Assembly (NCBI GenBank): GCA_036306585.1
Contig: JAXJZF010000006.1
Coordinates: 330,098 to 394,097 of the forward strand
Direction of reading: 5' to 3'
DNA from: Aphodovivens sp036306585
Lineage (GTDB): Bacteria; Actinomycetota; Coriobacteriia; Coriobacteriales; Eggerthellaceae
DNA: 64,000 nucleotides
Below the pieces are notes generated by a model. It was not told the DNA's origin. It searched no databases and saw nothing but the letters and a program-made list of their open reading frames with translations. Made by a program: the position numbers and the translations under genes. Of this stretch, positions 1 to 8,965 are shown piece after piece (position 1 is the first letter of the stretch; every line of letters begins with the position of its first letter).

Positions 1-2
1 CG

Positions 3-866
3 CCCCGCCTTGCGCCCGTGCTTCGGGCGATCGGGTCGGACATGGCGCCCGGGGACGGCCTCGCCGCACGTGCGGGCGACATCCTCCGGCTTGCTCGGGC
101 GCTCGCGCACGTTCTCGTGCGCATCGCCCGCGGCGAGGAGCTTGCACCCTTCGAACGGGCGCTATGGATCGGGCACCCCGCGCAGCACGGCGGGGGATTC
201 CTGCCCAGGCGCGTGATGTTCTCGGGCGGCGTGGCGGAGTTCGTCTATTCCGGCGGCGAGCCGGGCAGGATGGATGTCGCGGAGGCGTTCGCACGCTTCG
301 GGGACATGGGCCCTCTTCTAGGGCGCGTCATCCGCGAGGGGTTCGAGGGCGCGGGCATCGGCATCGTGGAGGCGGCAGAGCGCAGCCGTGCGACGGTGAT
401 AGGCGCGGGGAGCCATGCGACCACGCTTTCCGGCAGCACCGTGTTCGCCGACGCGTCCCTGCTCCCGCGTAGGAACGTCCCGGTTCTCGACTTGTTTTCA
501 GGTGAGGGCGAGGACTATGGACGGCTTGCTGACCGCGCCCGCGCCGAGGCGGCCCTATTCCCCGACGGGCGCGGTGCGATGTTCTTCCGCGGCCCCGAGC
601 GAGCCTCGCGCGCCGACATCGTGCTCATGGCCGACCAGCTTGCCCAGGTGCTCGAGGCGGGGGACATCGTGCTGGTCGAGCACGACTTCGCCAAGGCGCT
701 GGGCCAGCAGCTGGCAAGCCTTGGAATCCGCGGCATCGTCGTGCTCGATGGCATATCGCTTGCACGCGGCGACTACATCGATGTGGGCCGCCCCGTCGCA
801 GGCGCCGTGCCCGTCGTGGTGAAGACCCTGGTCTGCCCAGGGAATCCGAGCGCGGCGCCGCAATAG
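3..866 (+). CDS. eutA: EutA, reactivating factor of ethanolamine ammonia-lyase (3' part; 5' end outside window)
   Basis: The reading frame is open from the first bases of the window, so this is the C-terminal ~287 residues of a protein that is usually about 470 residues long. EutA is a cytosolic ATPase-type chaperone that exchanges damaged cobalamin on ethanolamine ammonia-lyase (EutBC) for intact adenosylcobalamin. The ASKHA-type signature ATVIGAGSHATTLSGSTV is characteristic of EutA and lies about half way along the visible part. A GTG at 18 and an ATG at 42 are internal and need not be starts. No eutB or eutC follows; the next gene is on the other strand, so the rest of any eut operon must lie to the left. 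The family call is firm; only the start is unseen. Confidence 0.85.
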   Translation, partial: PRLAPVLRAIGSDMAPGDGLAARAGDILRLARALAHVLVRIARGEELAPFERALWIGHPAQHGGGFLPRRVMFSGGVAEFVYSGGEPGRMDVAEAFARFGDMGPLLGRVIREGFEGAGIGIVEAAERSRATVIGAGSHATTLSGSTVFADASLLPRRNVPVLDLFSGEGEDYGRLADRARAEAALFPDGRGAMFFRGPERASRADIVLMADQLAQVLEAGDIVLVEHDFAKALGQQLASLGIRGIVVLDGISLARGDYIDVGRPVAGAVPVVVKTLVCPGNPSAAPQ

Positions 867-906
867 GCCCTTCGCCGCGGCGCTGCGCCCTGATGGCGTT
901 ATCCGA

Positions 907-1452
907 CTAGAACTTATCGGCCAAAGTCGCCGCCTGGGAGCAGCCGTCGGTCTTGTCGATGTCGCCGACGTTCAGGACGCCGGGAACCAGCACCTCGCCC
1001 ACCATCTTCCACTTGTTGAGCGCCGCCGTGCGCTCCATGGGGACACGGACCCCGTCCAGCACGGTCATATCGTCCTCCTCGCAGCACGCGATGAGCGCGC
1101 ACTCCTTCCCGGATATGTCCTTGCCCCCGACCACGAGCGAGAAGATGCAGTCGATGACGCCTTTGATCTGGGCGGGGATGGAGTACCAGTAGACGGGCAT
1201 CGAGAACACGAGCGCGTCGGCGTCGAGGATGGCCTCGGCGATGGGGTCGAACCCCTCGTTGTGGGTGCAGGCATGCCCGCTTTGGTAGCAGGTCTCGCAG
1301 GCATGGCATCCGCCGATGCCCATCTTGACGGCGTCGAAGCTGATCACTTCATGGCCTTTGGCCTGCGCCGCCTTGATGAAGGCTTCCGTCATGGCGAGGC
1401 TGTTGCCGCCCTTGCGAGGGCTTCCGGTGATGACGACGATCTTCTTGCTCAT
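907..1452 (-). CDS. Flavodoxin-fold NAD(P)H-dependent oxidoreductase (iron-sulfur flavoprotein type)
   Basis: A protein of 181 residues with the FMN-phosphate loop near the N terminus (VITGSPRKGGNS), as in NADPH-dependent FMN reductases and WrbA-like proteins. The segment GGCHACETCYQSGHAC has four cysteines in the compact spacing seen in iron-sulfur flavoproteins, so a [4Fe-4S] cluster is possible. The motif SMPVYWYSIPAQIKGVIDC is the conserved flavin-side loop. The ATG at 1452 is chosen because AAGGAG lies 7 bases upstream; an earlier start would lack this site. The gene is divergent from an HxlR regulator, the usual arrangement for quinone or electrophile-responsive reductases, so the neighbour probably controls it. 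The substrate is unknown. Confidence 0.85.
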   Translation of the reverse strand: MSKKIVVITGSPRKGGNSLAMTEAFIKAAQAKGHEVISFDAVKMGIGGCHACETCYQSGHACTHNEGFDPIAEAILDADALVFSMPVYWYSIPAQIKGVIDCIFSLVVGGKDISGKECALIACCEEDDMTVLDGVRVPMERTAALNKWKMVGEVLVPGVLNVGDIDKTDGCSQAATLADKF

Positions 1453-1590
1453 AAGGTATCTCCTTCGTCTGGATGGCAAACGCGCCGCACGAAAGCCGAA
1501 GCGCGGGCGTGGGCCGGGCGATCGCCGCCCCGAGCCCGCGTTTTCAGCCTTGCGACGCTATTATTGTGGCATGAATGAAATGCTGGACAA

Positions 1591-1613
1591 GTACGCACAT
1601 TGAAGTGCAATAC
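1591..1613. promoter_or_regulatory. Imperfect inverted repeat between the reductase and HxlR genes
   Basis: GTA-n-GCAC-N6-GTGC-nn-TAC forms an imperfect dyad in the 195-bp divergent spacer, 35 bp before the HxlR start. HxlR proteins bind dyads in such positions. No binding is proven and the symmetry is only partial. Confidence 0.35.
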
Positions 1614-1647
1614 TTACCAAAAGGAAAGCGATAAGGAGGGACGCGGG

Positions 1648-1980
1648 ATGGGTAGACGCTGCATAGCCGACGAAAGCTTGTGCACGACGGGGTTCAGCTA
1701 CACCCTTTCACTGGTGAGCGGCAAGTACAAGATGACGATCCTCTACACGCTCATGGAATTCGGTGTGGTGCGCTTCAACGAGATGAAGAAATACATCGGC
1801 GGCATCTCGTACAAAACGCTCAGCTCCAACCTGAAAGAGCTGGAGGCCGACCAGCTGGTGCATAGGAAAGAGTATCCCCAGATCCCCCCGAAGGTCGAAT
1901 ACAGCCTTACCGAGAGGGGCAAGTCGCTCATCCCCATCTTGGACAGCATGTGCGAATGGGGCGACAAGAACAGGCTGTAG
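1648..1980 (+). CDS. HxlR-family winged-helix transcriptional regulator
   Basis: A DNA-binding protein of 110 residues with the whole HxlR domain. The start region has conserved-type cysteines (RRCIADESLCTTG), then the recognition part RFNEMKKYIGGISYKTLSSN and the wing with PPKVEYSLTERGKSL. The ATG at 1648 is preferred over one at 1600 because AGGAGG lies at 1634-1639 with good spacing. HxlR members act as homodimers and often sense reactive electrophiles or formaldehyde through a cysteine; here Cys residues lie just before the helix-turn-helix. The gene is divergent from the flavoprotein gene, its probable target. It ends before a T8 run at about 2002-2009, which could help termination, but the hairpin there is very short. 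Confidence 0.88.
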   Translation: MGRRCIADESLCTTGFSYTLSLVSGKYKMTILYTLMEFGVVRFNEMKKYIGGISYKTLSSNLKELEADQLVHRKEYPQIPPKVEYSLTERGKSLIPILDSMCEWGDKNRL

Positions 1981-2103
1981 GATTTGGGCGTATGCCGCAT
2001 CTTTTTTTTGGAATTGGGGCTGCTTTCGGATTTGAGGAGTGGAAATCGGTGTTTCGCTCGGCGTCGCATATTCGAAAATCGAGCATGTCATCCCTGAAAT
2101 AGG

Positions 2104-2147
2104 TTACGGCCTTGTTCTCGCATGGATTGGCGAATACAAGGCCGTAA
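2104..2147. repeat. Perfect 12-bp inverted repeat downstream of the surface-protein gene
   Basis: TTACGGCCTTGT and ACAAGGCCGTAA pair perfectly around a 20-base loop, 34 bases beyond the stop codon of the minus-strand gene. A T-run lies before rather than after the stem on the minus strand, so this is not a textbook terminator. It may still protect the 3' end of the mRNA or stop transcription. Confidence 0.6.
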
Positions 2148-2180
2148 AAAAGCGTAAATTGGGGAAGCGCGATTGGAGCT

Positions 2181-5100
2181 TTATCCCCGATTGAATAGCT
2201 TGCGGCGAATGCCCGCTGCGGCGCCAACGGCGATTGCGGCAAGGAGGCCTGCGGCTCCCGCTATGAAGCCTATGCCCCTCGTTTCCCCGTCGTTCTTCGC
2301 GGTTTCGCCTTGCTCGGCGTTGAGGTCTTGAACGTTGGCCGGGCTTGCTTCTTCTGCTGTTTCTGCAACGTTGCTTTCGGCACTTGGCGCTTCGACGTCA
2401 GCGGTTGACGTTTGAGCGTTGGTCTCTTGGACGGCAATGCTCTGCGAGCCGGGCTTCTGCGCATTGGGTTTTGCGTCTTCGGCGGTATTGCCGATGCTGT
2501 CATCCGAGCTAGGCGTGTTTTCAGGTGAGCCTGGATTTAAAGGCTTGTCGGCTCCGCCAGACCCATCCGATTCCGAGCTGTCAGAACCGTCCGATCCGCT
2601 ATGGCCGGGGTCGGTTGGATCCCCGGGCAAACCTGCTGCAATCGCCTGCTCTATGAGTTCAACGATGTGGCTGGTTGCGTTTGGATTGACGAGTGCCGCA
2701 GCTGGCGAACTAAGCTCATCGTAGGAATTGAGCAAAGCCTGAAGCGTCGGAACATCGAGGGCGCTCGGGGAATCTGGAAGCTGGGAAATAGCTTGCTGTG
2801 CGTTTTGCACCCATCGGCCGGCTCGCTCGAGAGCGGATAGTTTTTCTATTGAACCATGCTCTTGAAGGAGCTCAACCGCCTTTTTGGCGACAAGGTTCTT
2901 ATCGTCAGTGTCCATGCCATCGGGGAAGGCTGAAAGTCCGATAAGGTTATCTGCCTGTGCATCCTGGAGGGCGGATTGGCTTGCCGCTTGCAATGCGGAC
3001 GCGTTGTCGAAGGCGACCGAGCCTTCAACTGCCAGATCGACCGTCTTGCCATGTATGTTCTGCCAAGCCTGCTCGACTTCGCGTGCGCGGTCTTGCGCGG
3101 AAGGGATGCTGTTAATTCGCTCACGCAGGGCATGCAGTATGGAATCCGCTTCTGCCTGAGAGTTCACAGAGCCCAGATCGTCTTTTGCGGAAGCGAGGGC
3201 CGTGGTTGCCGCTTCGGCATCGTAGCGGGTGAATTCTCCCTGAACCGCTTGCCGTTCGATCTCATCGACGGTGGATCTTACCTCAGATAGCTGCTGGGCG
3301 ATATAGGACTCAAGTGCTCTATTGGTTACGGTGATTCGATAGAGCAAATCGTAATCATAGGCGGATGCCCTAAAGAAATAATCACCCGTCGTTAGAGGCG
3401 AATCGGCGCCAGCGTTTTCCGCCGCTGACCCGCTTTCGGCGATGTCGGGTCCAGAAACGAGCATCCAATCAAGAGACGATTGATTGGGAACGCGTACAGT
3501 GTTGTTCGGGTCTAATTGATAATAGAACTCGACCGATGGGCTTCCTGCTCCTTGCACGTGGGAAATCAAATCGCTTACCGTGGGCTCTGCACCGGTGCTG
3601 GATGAAAGATTCGCGAGTTCAACTTCGCCTGCATTGGGCTGAGACGGTTCAAGAACGAAATACGACAGGTAAGTCGTCTTATTGCCGATAACCGACAAAT
3701 AGGTATGGGTTCCTGCGCAAGGTTCGTTTCCTTGCACGGCGGCAGCGCCGGGTACGGTGCTTTTGATCTTAACGAACGGTTGAACCACCAAAGTGCCGTT
3801 GTTGTTGAAAGCACCGCCTGAATCGGTTTTGATTTCGGATTGGGTCTCGGTCGAATTGGCAACCGTAAGCGTTGCCCCTGAGGGAACCGTGATGGAAAAC
3901 GCGCCGCAATCAAGCGCATTGCCGTTTACGTCAAGAATGATATCGCCGGCTACGGTAATCGAGCCGTTCAACGCTGCATTATCCCAAAGACGCACCGTGT
4001 CGCCGCCAGATGCGGCATTAAGCGCCTCATCCAAGGTCGTGTAGGCTTTCGACTCGTTGCCATCGGTCACTTCGAACCTGCCCGTCAAGGAGGCCTGGTA
4101 TGCGGTGGGGGACAGCGATGGATATCCTAGCTGATAGTTGGCAGCCGGGCTTTTCGAGGGGTCGTGGTTTGCGCCGAAGGACTCGCGATTCGGCAAGCTG
4201 GGGGTCGTGATCGTGGAAGAGCCGACGAGAAAATAGGTTTCTTGCGTTGCCGAGGAATTGGTGGGGGAATCATTCCAGGTTGGGTCGATGGCGTACCAAG
4301 CTCCATCGATGGCGACGTAGTTCCATGCATGCTGTTCGCCTGCGCCGTTATTGCCGTTATAGGCCCATCCTTCAATGTAGGCGTTCTCTATGCCTGCTCT
4401 ATCAAGTAGAACTTTCATGGCGGTGGCATAGCCGTAGCAAACGGGCCCTTGCGAGCTGTCGTTATTGCTCAAGATGCCGCTAGCGGCTGTGCGCGAGTAG
4501 TTAGATGCGCCTATGCTGTTGGAGTTGTACGTGTTGTTCTGGACGAGCCACTGATTGAAATATCGAGTTGCGAGAACGGGATCGGAGGGAGCCCCTGCAA
4601 CGATTTCTGCAACTTTCTGATCGAACTGGCTTCGATAGGCCGAAAGGTTGTCGGCGGTAAAGCCATCGACGAAGTAGGAGTCGTATGACGGCTTCACGTC
4701 GAGCGCATACCGCATGTTGCCTAGGTCTTGCCACGATAGTTTCGAAAACTCGATCCAGAAATAGTCGGGATGGTCGCGCAGCACCGCGAAGAGCATGCGC
4801 CCTAGATGATTCTCTTGCCCTGCGGGGACGTACAGCTCGACAGAACTCGGATCGTCAGGGTTGGTCAGTTTTGGAAGCTGGGAGGCTAAGTCGTCATAAA
4901 GAGCTTGCTGGGTGGAATCGAGCTGACCTCGGAAATAGCCCGAAGAAGCATCGATGGCATTCCAGACGGCATAAAGGGTGACCGTGCTGTTGGTGTCTTT
5001 AGCTCCGCCAATGTTTTCGACTTCCTGCAGGTCCGCATAAGACGCCGAAGAGCTATTGGGGTCTGTGCTCCATCCGGCGAAGCGGTACCCAAGACGATTG

Positions 5101-6263
5101 AACGTGTTCTGAGGAAGGGGGGACGGACCGTCATCCCACGTTCTGGGAATGGGGTCAATGGAGCCTTCGCCACCGTTGGGGTTGAACTGAATGGTGTACG
5201 TATTGGGAATGCGTTTTACGTAAAGGGTCTGGCCGTTGAAAGGCTGGGAGGTTTGGTCTTGCGCTATCGAGGGGGTGAAGCCGGTCCCCTCCTGAAAATC
5301 AGGGGTGGTGTACCATCGGGGAAGCGTGCTGGAATACCCCTCATAGGTGTCGAGCTCTGAGATTACAAACGTGTCGAACGATTTTCCCGGAATGTTGGGA
5401 AGAACCACCTTTTCTAGCGGGTTGTTGTTTCCGACGAAGCCATCGCCTTCGAGTTTGGTGTTTTTGCTCAGGTCGATTTCCTTGAGTTTGTTCCAGTCAA
5501 GATGGGCGAATTTCAAATTGGGCAGCATGGAGAGGTCTATCGTTTCAAGATAGTTGCTGAATACTTCTATGAACTCCAGCTTGGTGTTATGGGAGAAATC
5601 GATGCTCTTCAGTGCATTGTTGCGCAGGTAGATGCTGAGGAGCTCGGGGTTCCCTGACAGATCAACCTCCCCAAGGTGGTTATCCTCTGCGTTGAGAAAC
5701 GTTATGTTGGGGAAATTCTCTATGCCTTGCAGGCTGGCAATCTGCTTCTTCGTCGCCACGATCTCGGTGACGGCTTCGCGCTCGGCGAGAGTGAGCACGC
5801 CATCGGCGCCTGCACCGTTAAGATTGGCGGGATCCAGGACCCATTTCCTGAATGCATCATCGGGAAAAGATGATTCGTCGATAACGATATCGCCCTCATT
5901 CAGAATGGGGGATTGCGAGGCTTCGTTTTGGCTGGTTGCCGATGACGGGGCCGATTCGGCATTCGCGGCAGAGTCTGATGTCCCTGCCTGGCCGTTCGTG
6001 CTATTGGTTTCGACTTTAGTGGAAGAGGCCTCCGAAGAAGCGGTCTCGTCGTTTGCTGCGCTTTCCTCTAGGGCAGAAGGCGCGTCGACGGGCGCAACGT
6101 TGTTGGGGCTGTCGTTCTCATTGTTTGCAGTAGCTTCGATAGGGGGAGGCTGCTCGTCGTGCGTTAAGGCGTCTTGTGCATATGCGCTAGAGATAGGCGT
6201 GGCCATAGAGAGGGCCAGGCAGGCGGCCAGCGCAGTATTGGCCGGTCGGTTGGTCTTCGCCAT
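2181..6263 (-). CDS. Large LRR / transglutaminase-like surface protein
   Basis: A secreted protein of about 1360 residues. The N terminus has a signal peptide ending near SSAYA-QDA. A Ser/Glu/Asn-rich low-complexity stretch follows (about 35-120), then leucine-rich repeats of the NxxLxxIDLS type (about 165-330), and a Listeria-Bacteroides B repeat with FNPNGGEG and YRFAGWSTD (about 355-435). A transglutaminase-like core (about 560-670) has the triad Cys609, His645 and Asp660 in GPVCYGYA, EQHAWNYV and AIDPTWND. The C-terminal half is helical and Ser/Pro-rich and ends in a hydrophobic span followed by RRKLFNRG; no LPXTG is visible, so it is probably membrane-anchored. ATG 6263 has AGGAGT 7 bases upstream; the GTG at 6272 overlaps that site. 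Base composition is less GC-rich than the neighbours. It may crosslink or cleave proteins at the surface; the substrate is unknown. Confidence 0.85.
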   Translation of the reverse strand: MAKTNRPANTALAACLALSMATPISSAYAQDALTHDEQPPPIEATANNENDSPNNVAPVDAPSALEESAANDETASSEASSTKVETNSTNGQAGTSDSAANAESAPSSATSQNEASQSPILNEGDIVIDESSFPDDAFRKWVLDPANLNGAGADGVLTLAEREAVTEIVATKKQIASLQGIENFPNITFLNAEDNHLGEVDLSGNPELLSIYLRNNALKSIDFSHNTKLEFIEVFSNYLETIDLSMLPNLKFAHLDWNKLKEIDLSKNTKLEGDGFVGNNNPLEKVVLPNIPGKSFDTFVISELDTYEGYSSTLPRWYTTPDFQEGTGFTPSIAQDQTSQPFNGQTLYVKRIPNTYTIQFNPNGGEGSIDPIPRTWDDGPSPLPQNTFNRLGYRFAGWSTDPNSSSASYADLQEVENIGGAKDTNSTVTLYAVWNAIDASSGYFRGQLDSTQQALYDDLASQLPKLTNPDDPSSVELYVPAGQENHLGRMLFAVLRDHPDYFWIEFSKLSWQDLGNMRYALDVKPSYDSYFVDGFTADNLSAYRSQFDQKVAEIVAGAPSDPVLATRYFNQWLVQNNTYNSNSIGASNYSRTAASGILSNNDSSQGPVCYGYATAMKVLLDRAGIENAYIEGWAYNGNNGAGEQHAWNYVAIDGAWYAIDPTWNDSPTNSSATQETYFLVGSSTITTPSLPNRESFGANHDPSKSPAANYQLGYPSLSPTAYQASLTGRFEVTDGNESKAYTTLDEALNAASGGDTVRLWDNAALNGSITVAGDIILDVNGNALDCGAFSITVPSGATLTVANSTETQSEIKTDSGGAFNNNGTLVVQPFVKIKSTVPGAAAVQGNEPCAGTHTYLSVIGNKTTYLSYFVLEPSQPNAGEVELANLSSSTGAEPTVSDLISHVQGAGSPSVEFYYQLDPNNTVRVPNQSSLDWMLVSGPDIAESGSAAENAGADSPLTTGDYFFRASAYDYDLLYRITVTNRALESYIAQQLSEVRSTVDEIERQAVQGEFTRYDAEAATTALASAKDDLGSVNSQAEADSILHALRERINSIPSAQDRAREVEQAWQNIHGKTVDLAVEGSVAFDNASALQAASQSALQDAQADNLIGLSAFPDGMDTDDKNLVAKKAVELLQEHGSIEKLSALERAGRWVQNAQQAISQLPDSPSALDVPTLQALLNSYDELSSPAAALVNPNATSHIVELIEQAIAAGLPGDPTDPGHSGSDGSDSSESDGSGGADKPLNPGSPENTPSSDDSIGNTAEDAKPNAQKPGSQSIAVQETNAQTSTADVEAPSAESNVAETAEEASPANVQDLNAEQGETAKNDGETRGIGFIAGAAGLLAAIAVGAAAGIRRKLFNRG

Positions 6264-6287
6264 CAGGGACACTCCTTGAATGATCGA

Positions 6288-6316
6288 TGGTTAAATTGCT
6301 ATTAAAACAGTGTCAA
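6288..6316 (-). promoter_or_regulatory. Candidate promoter of the surface-protein gene
   Basis: On the minus strand TTGACA (6316-6311) is a perfect -35 box, followed after about 17 bases by a weak -10-like TAACCA/TTAACC just upstream of the ribosome site. Only the -35 is convincing. Confidence 0.35.
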
Positions 6317-6895
6317 TTATTCGAGATACCGCAGGTAAAATCAACGCGGCCGAGCACAATTCATTAATTTGTTTATTAACGGCCATCTTTGCTGAAAGGC
6401 TCGTGTTGGGCATCGTGTCCGATATTGGGATCATCACGACCGAGCTTGCCGTCGCCGTCACTGAAAATCAGGGCATTGAACGGACGGCAGGCAATAGCGC
6501 CCCGGGCGGCAACGGTACGCAATCGCCTCTCGAGACCGGCGATGGATTCATGCCATCACTGGGGATGCTCTTTATTCCCGCCTCGGTTTTCGCAAGAGCA
6601 TCCACTCGTAGAAAGCTACGTTTGCGGCTGCCGATTTACGATCATGCGCCGTATGGCTCGTTTGCCTTGCCTAAAAAAAGCGGGGTTTCGAATTCGATAT
6701 CGGGCGCTTTTCCAACTGCATGCTGAGACACTTTTCAAGTGAGTCTAAAAAGCTGTTCGGTAGGATGCTTGGAAATGGGTGATTGCGACATGCGAACAGG
6801 GGGCTGAATGGGATATGGTTCGCAAAAGAGATGGGTGCGGGCCGTTCTGTTTTAAGCAAACTACGAGGGTGCGACGACCCGTTTCTCCAGAACAT
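6317..6895. other. Intergenic stretch without a convincing gene
   Basis: About 580 bases of mixed composition between the surface protein and the terminator of the lipoprotein gene. A plus-strand frame (6310-6726) stays open for 138 codons but has no ribosome site, no recognisable domain and an irregular composition, so it is not called. Nothing else was seen. Confidence 0.5.
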
Positions 6896-6924
6896 AAAAG
6901 GAGCGCCCTCTCAGGCGCTCCTTT
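6896..6924 (-). terminator. Rho-independent terminator of the lipoprotein gene
   Basis: GGAGCGCC and GGCGCTCC form a perfect 8-bp GC-rich stem with a 6-base loop, flanked by AAAA and TTT so that the minus-strand transcript ends in U-residues. It lies 27 bases after the stop of the lipoprotein gene. Confidence 0.85.
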
Positions 6925-6950
6925 AGCGAACGTTCGATCCCGTGCTCGTG

Positions 6951-7850
6951 TTACTTGAATGCTAGGGAATAGACGTTTCCGTCTCTAAAAGACCACGTCA
7001 TGGTTCCACCCGTGAAATTGTTTGCAACTTCATCGGGCACGCTTGCGTAGAGGTATACCGGAACCTCGGTCAAAGGTTCAATGCTGTAAAAATTTCCTAT
7101 ACTGCTGTACCCGACTGCATTGTAGAAAGCATATTCGGGTGAGCCGGAGAAATTGTATTTTCCGTTCATGTTCTTGAATTCAAGCGAAGTGCTCCCTAGG
7201 TCAAAGGCATTACTTCCGGTATTTTTGAACGTGCCTTCAACGACGCAGTATGTCTTGTTCGGCTGCTCTTGATAATAGTTGTAGCCACCGGATATATCGG
7301 GGGGATACAACTCCTTCGTCCATTCAACATTTGTGAGAGTAAATGTATAGTTATTGGCTTCTACGGTCTGGCCAAGGCTGATGCTCTCCAATGTGGTTCT
7401 ACTGCCTTCGGCATACACCTCGACCTTTAATGTCTTGCTGGAGGGATCGTAAGAGATTGTCCCCATATTGGTCGAGTCCTGGACGATGGTCCATTCTGTC
7501 TCAGATTCTTCGATCGCCTGAAAGCCATAGTCGGAAAGCGACTCTGCGTAAGATTGCACTTGCGAGGTTGCTGCCTCATCGTCATCTTCGTTCAGCGTGT
7601 ATGAATATTCGGTTGAAGTCTCGATGCCATCTGTGCTGGAGCTGATGGTGGAGCTTTCGGTTGCGTTGATAAGGCTGTCAGGAGAGGGAAGGCCCTCGCA
7701 TTGCTCGAAGTATCGGACTGTTTCGGTCTGCTCGGTCGATGCGTCTTCTGCGGCATTGCTGTCTGCGGCTTGGATGGAACATCCATACATGCAGCACGCG
7801 AGAGCCGAGCTTGCTGCAACGACGCTGATCCTCCAAAACAAAGGTTGCAT
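6951..7850 (-). CDS. Secreted lipoprotein with a C-terminal Ig-like (DUF4352/DUF5067-like) domain
   Basis: A protein of 299 residues. ATG 7850 is chosen because AAAGGAG lies directly upstream. A hydrophobic N terminus runs into SALACCMYGCS, which offers two possible lipobox cysteines, so it is very probably lipid-anchored outside the membrane. An acidic Ser/Thr-rich linker follows (about 30-70). The region starting LGQTVEANNYTFTLTNVEW and including YCVVEGTFKNTGSNAFDL resembles the beta-sandwich domains DUF4352/DUF5067 found in Gram-positive lipoproteins of unknown function. It is monocistronic with its own terminator. The domain resemblance is by eye and moderate; no ligand can be proposed. 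Confidence 0.75.
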   Translation of the reverse strand: MQPLFWRISVVAASSALACCMYGCSIQAADSNAAEDASTEQTETVRYFEQCEGLPSPDSLINATESSTISSSTDGIETSTEYSYTLNEDDDEAATSQVQSYAESLSDYGFQAIEESETEWTIVQDSTNMGTISYDPSSKTLKVEVYAEGSRTTLESISLGQTVEANNYTFTLTNVEWTKELYPPDISGGYNYYQEQPNKTYCVVEGTFKNTGSNAFDLGSTSLEFKNMNGKYNFSGSPEYAFYNAVGYSSIGNFYSIEPLTEVPVYLYASVPDEVANNFTGGTMTWSFRDGNVYSLAFK

Positions 7851-7941
7851 TTTCGCTCCTTTCCGAGGCGGCTTCTGGCTTGATTGTCGCATCGGTTTAG
7901 CAGAATTTGTTGTTCAACATTTCTGATGGGGCAGCGGTTTT

Positions 7942-8286
7942 ATGTTCCTAAGGAAAAGCACGATTTTTGGCGATGCCGAAGAGAGCATTTGTCGCAATCT
8001 CCAATTTAAGTCGCTTGAGGCGACGGGCATGAATAAAGGCAGTGCATTCATCTACCGTATCATCCTGGACAACCTGACCAGCGGCAAGCACAATACGAGG
8101 AATACGAAGATGACAGACCTCGAATTCTGCATGGGCAGGATCAAGGACGATTCAGGCGCGCGGTCCTACCGCAACGCGATCTCATCCCCCAGGCTCTCCA
8201 TCCCGCACTGGGATAAAAACGGGTTTGGCCAGTTCGTCTCTAAAGTGCGAGCCTATCTCGAATCAATCGCCGAGGCCGGACGATAA
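7942..8286 (+). CDS. Hypothetical protein, possibly truncated
   Basis: A frame of 114 codons with no family I recognise. The second half (from about residue 29, MNKGSAFIYR) has normal protein-like composition and ends in a likely amphipathic helix (VSKVRAYLESIAEAG). The ribosome site before ATG 7942 is poor; ATG 8029 is an alternative start. It is followed after 11 bases by a membrane protein gene on the same strand, and both are closed by one terminator, so they probably share a transcript. It could also be a decayed gene. Confidence 0.45.
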   Translation: MFLRKSTIFGDAEESICRNLQFKSLEATGMNKGSAFIYRIILDNLTSGKHNTRNTKMTDLEFCMGRIKDDSGARSYRNAISSPRLSIPHWDKNGFGQFVSKVRAYLESIAEAGR

Positions 8287-8297
8287 GTACGTTCAAG

Positions 8298-8891
8298 ATG
8301 CCGAAGCCCGTCAAGGTCACGGGGTCGAGCTCGAGCGTCACGAAGTCCTTTGTTGATGGACCGTTCCTTGCAGAAGTCCTTTGGGAGTGGCTGCGCACCC
8401 TGGCCGGGAACACCTTCGCCAGCGAAGACGAAATGCGCGGACCGTACCAGCGGGCCCTCGGTAGGCGCGCCGCCGTCGTTTGCCTGATCATCGCCGCTTG
8501 CGTGCTGGCGATGACTGCCTCGACCGCTGTCGCGGCGGCGCTGTTCGGGGAGGGCTCCCCGAAGTTCGATCTGCTCGTTCGCGCTTCGGCCTATGTGACC
8601 ACTGTCGTCGTCGGTGTGTCGTGCGTCATCTTGTGCGTCGTCCAGTGGCGAGAGCATCGTGCTAACGAACGAGCGGAGCGGGCGGACGATCCTGGGCTTG
8701 AGACCGACTCGAAGATTGAGGCGCGCCAGGCGATTGCGCTTGTTGTGATAGTCGTTGCCCTGGAAGTCGTTCTCCCTGTTGCCGCATCGGCATCTTCTCA
8801 TAACCGCCGCCGAATCCCGAAACGGCAGATGGGCGCAGGGGCTTGCCTCCTGCCGCGGGACCGGGGCGCGCAGCCCCGGCGCAAGAGGTGA
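8298..8891 (+). CDS. Hypothetical membrane protein, three predicted helices
   Basis: A protein of 197 residues with no recognised family. Hydrophobic spans lie at about 56-84 (AAVVCLIIAACVLAMTAST), 93-114 and 143-161, with a charged, Arg-rich cytoplasmic loop (WREHRANERAERA) between the last two. The C-terminal 30 residues are very Arg/Pro-rich and look like read-through, so the true 3' end may have been altered by mutation. It follows a small hypothetical gene by 11 bases and precedes a strong terminator. Its function is unknown. Confidence 0.5.
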   Translation: MPKPVKVTGSSSSVTKSFVDGPFLAEVLWEWLRTLAGNTFASEDEMRGPYQRALGRRAAVVCLIIAACVLAMTASTAVAAALFGEGSPKFDLLVRASAYVTTVVVGVSCVILCVVQWREHRANERAERADDPGLETDSKIEARQAIALVVIVVALEVVLPVAASASSHNRRRIPKRQMGAGACLLPRDRGAQPRRKR

Positions 8892-8900
8892 AAGGAGCCG

Positions 8901-8940
8901 AATCGGGGGATGCGAGCCGATCGCATCTCCCGATTGTTTT
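8901..8940 (+). terminator. Rho-independent terminator
   Basis: A long stem (AATCGGG-GATGCGA / TCGCATC-TCCCGATT, with one bulge) is followed by GTTTT. It ends the plus-strand pair at 7942-8891 and sits just before the convergent ABC permease gene. Confidence 0.8.
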
Positions 8941-8965
8941 ATCGCGCCGCGCTATCGTTGCCGAG

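Noticed and set aside
6310..6726. A 138-codon plus-strand frame in the gap after the surface-protein gene
   Set aside because: No ribosome site, no recognisable content, irregular composition.
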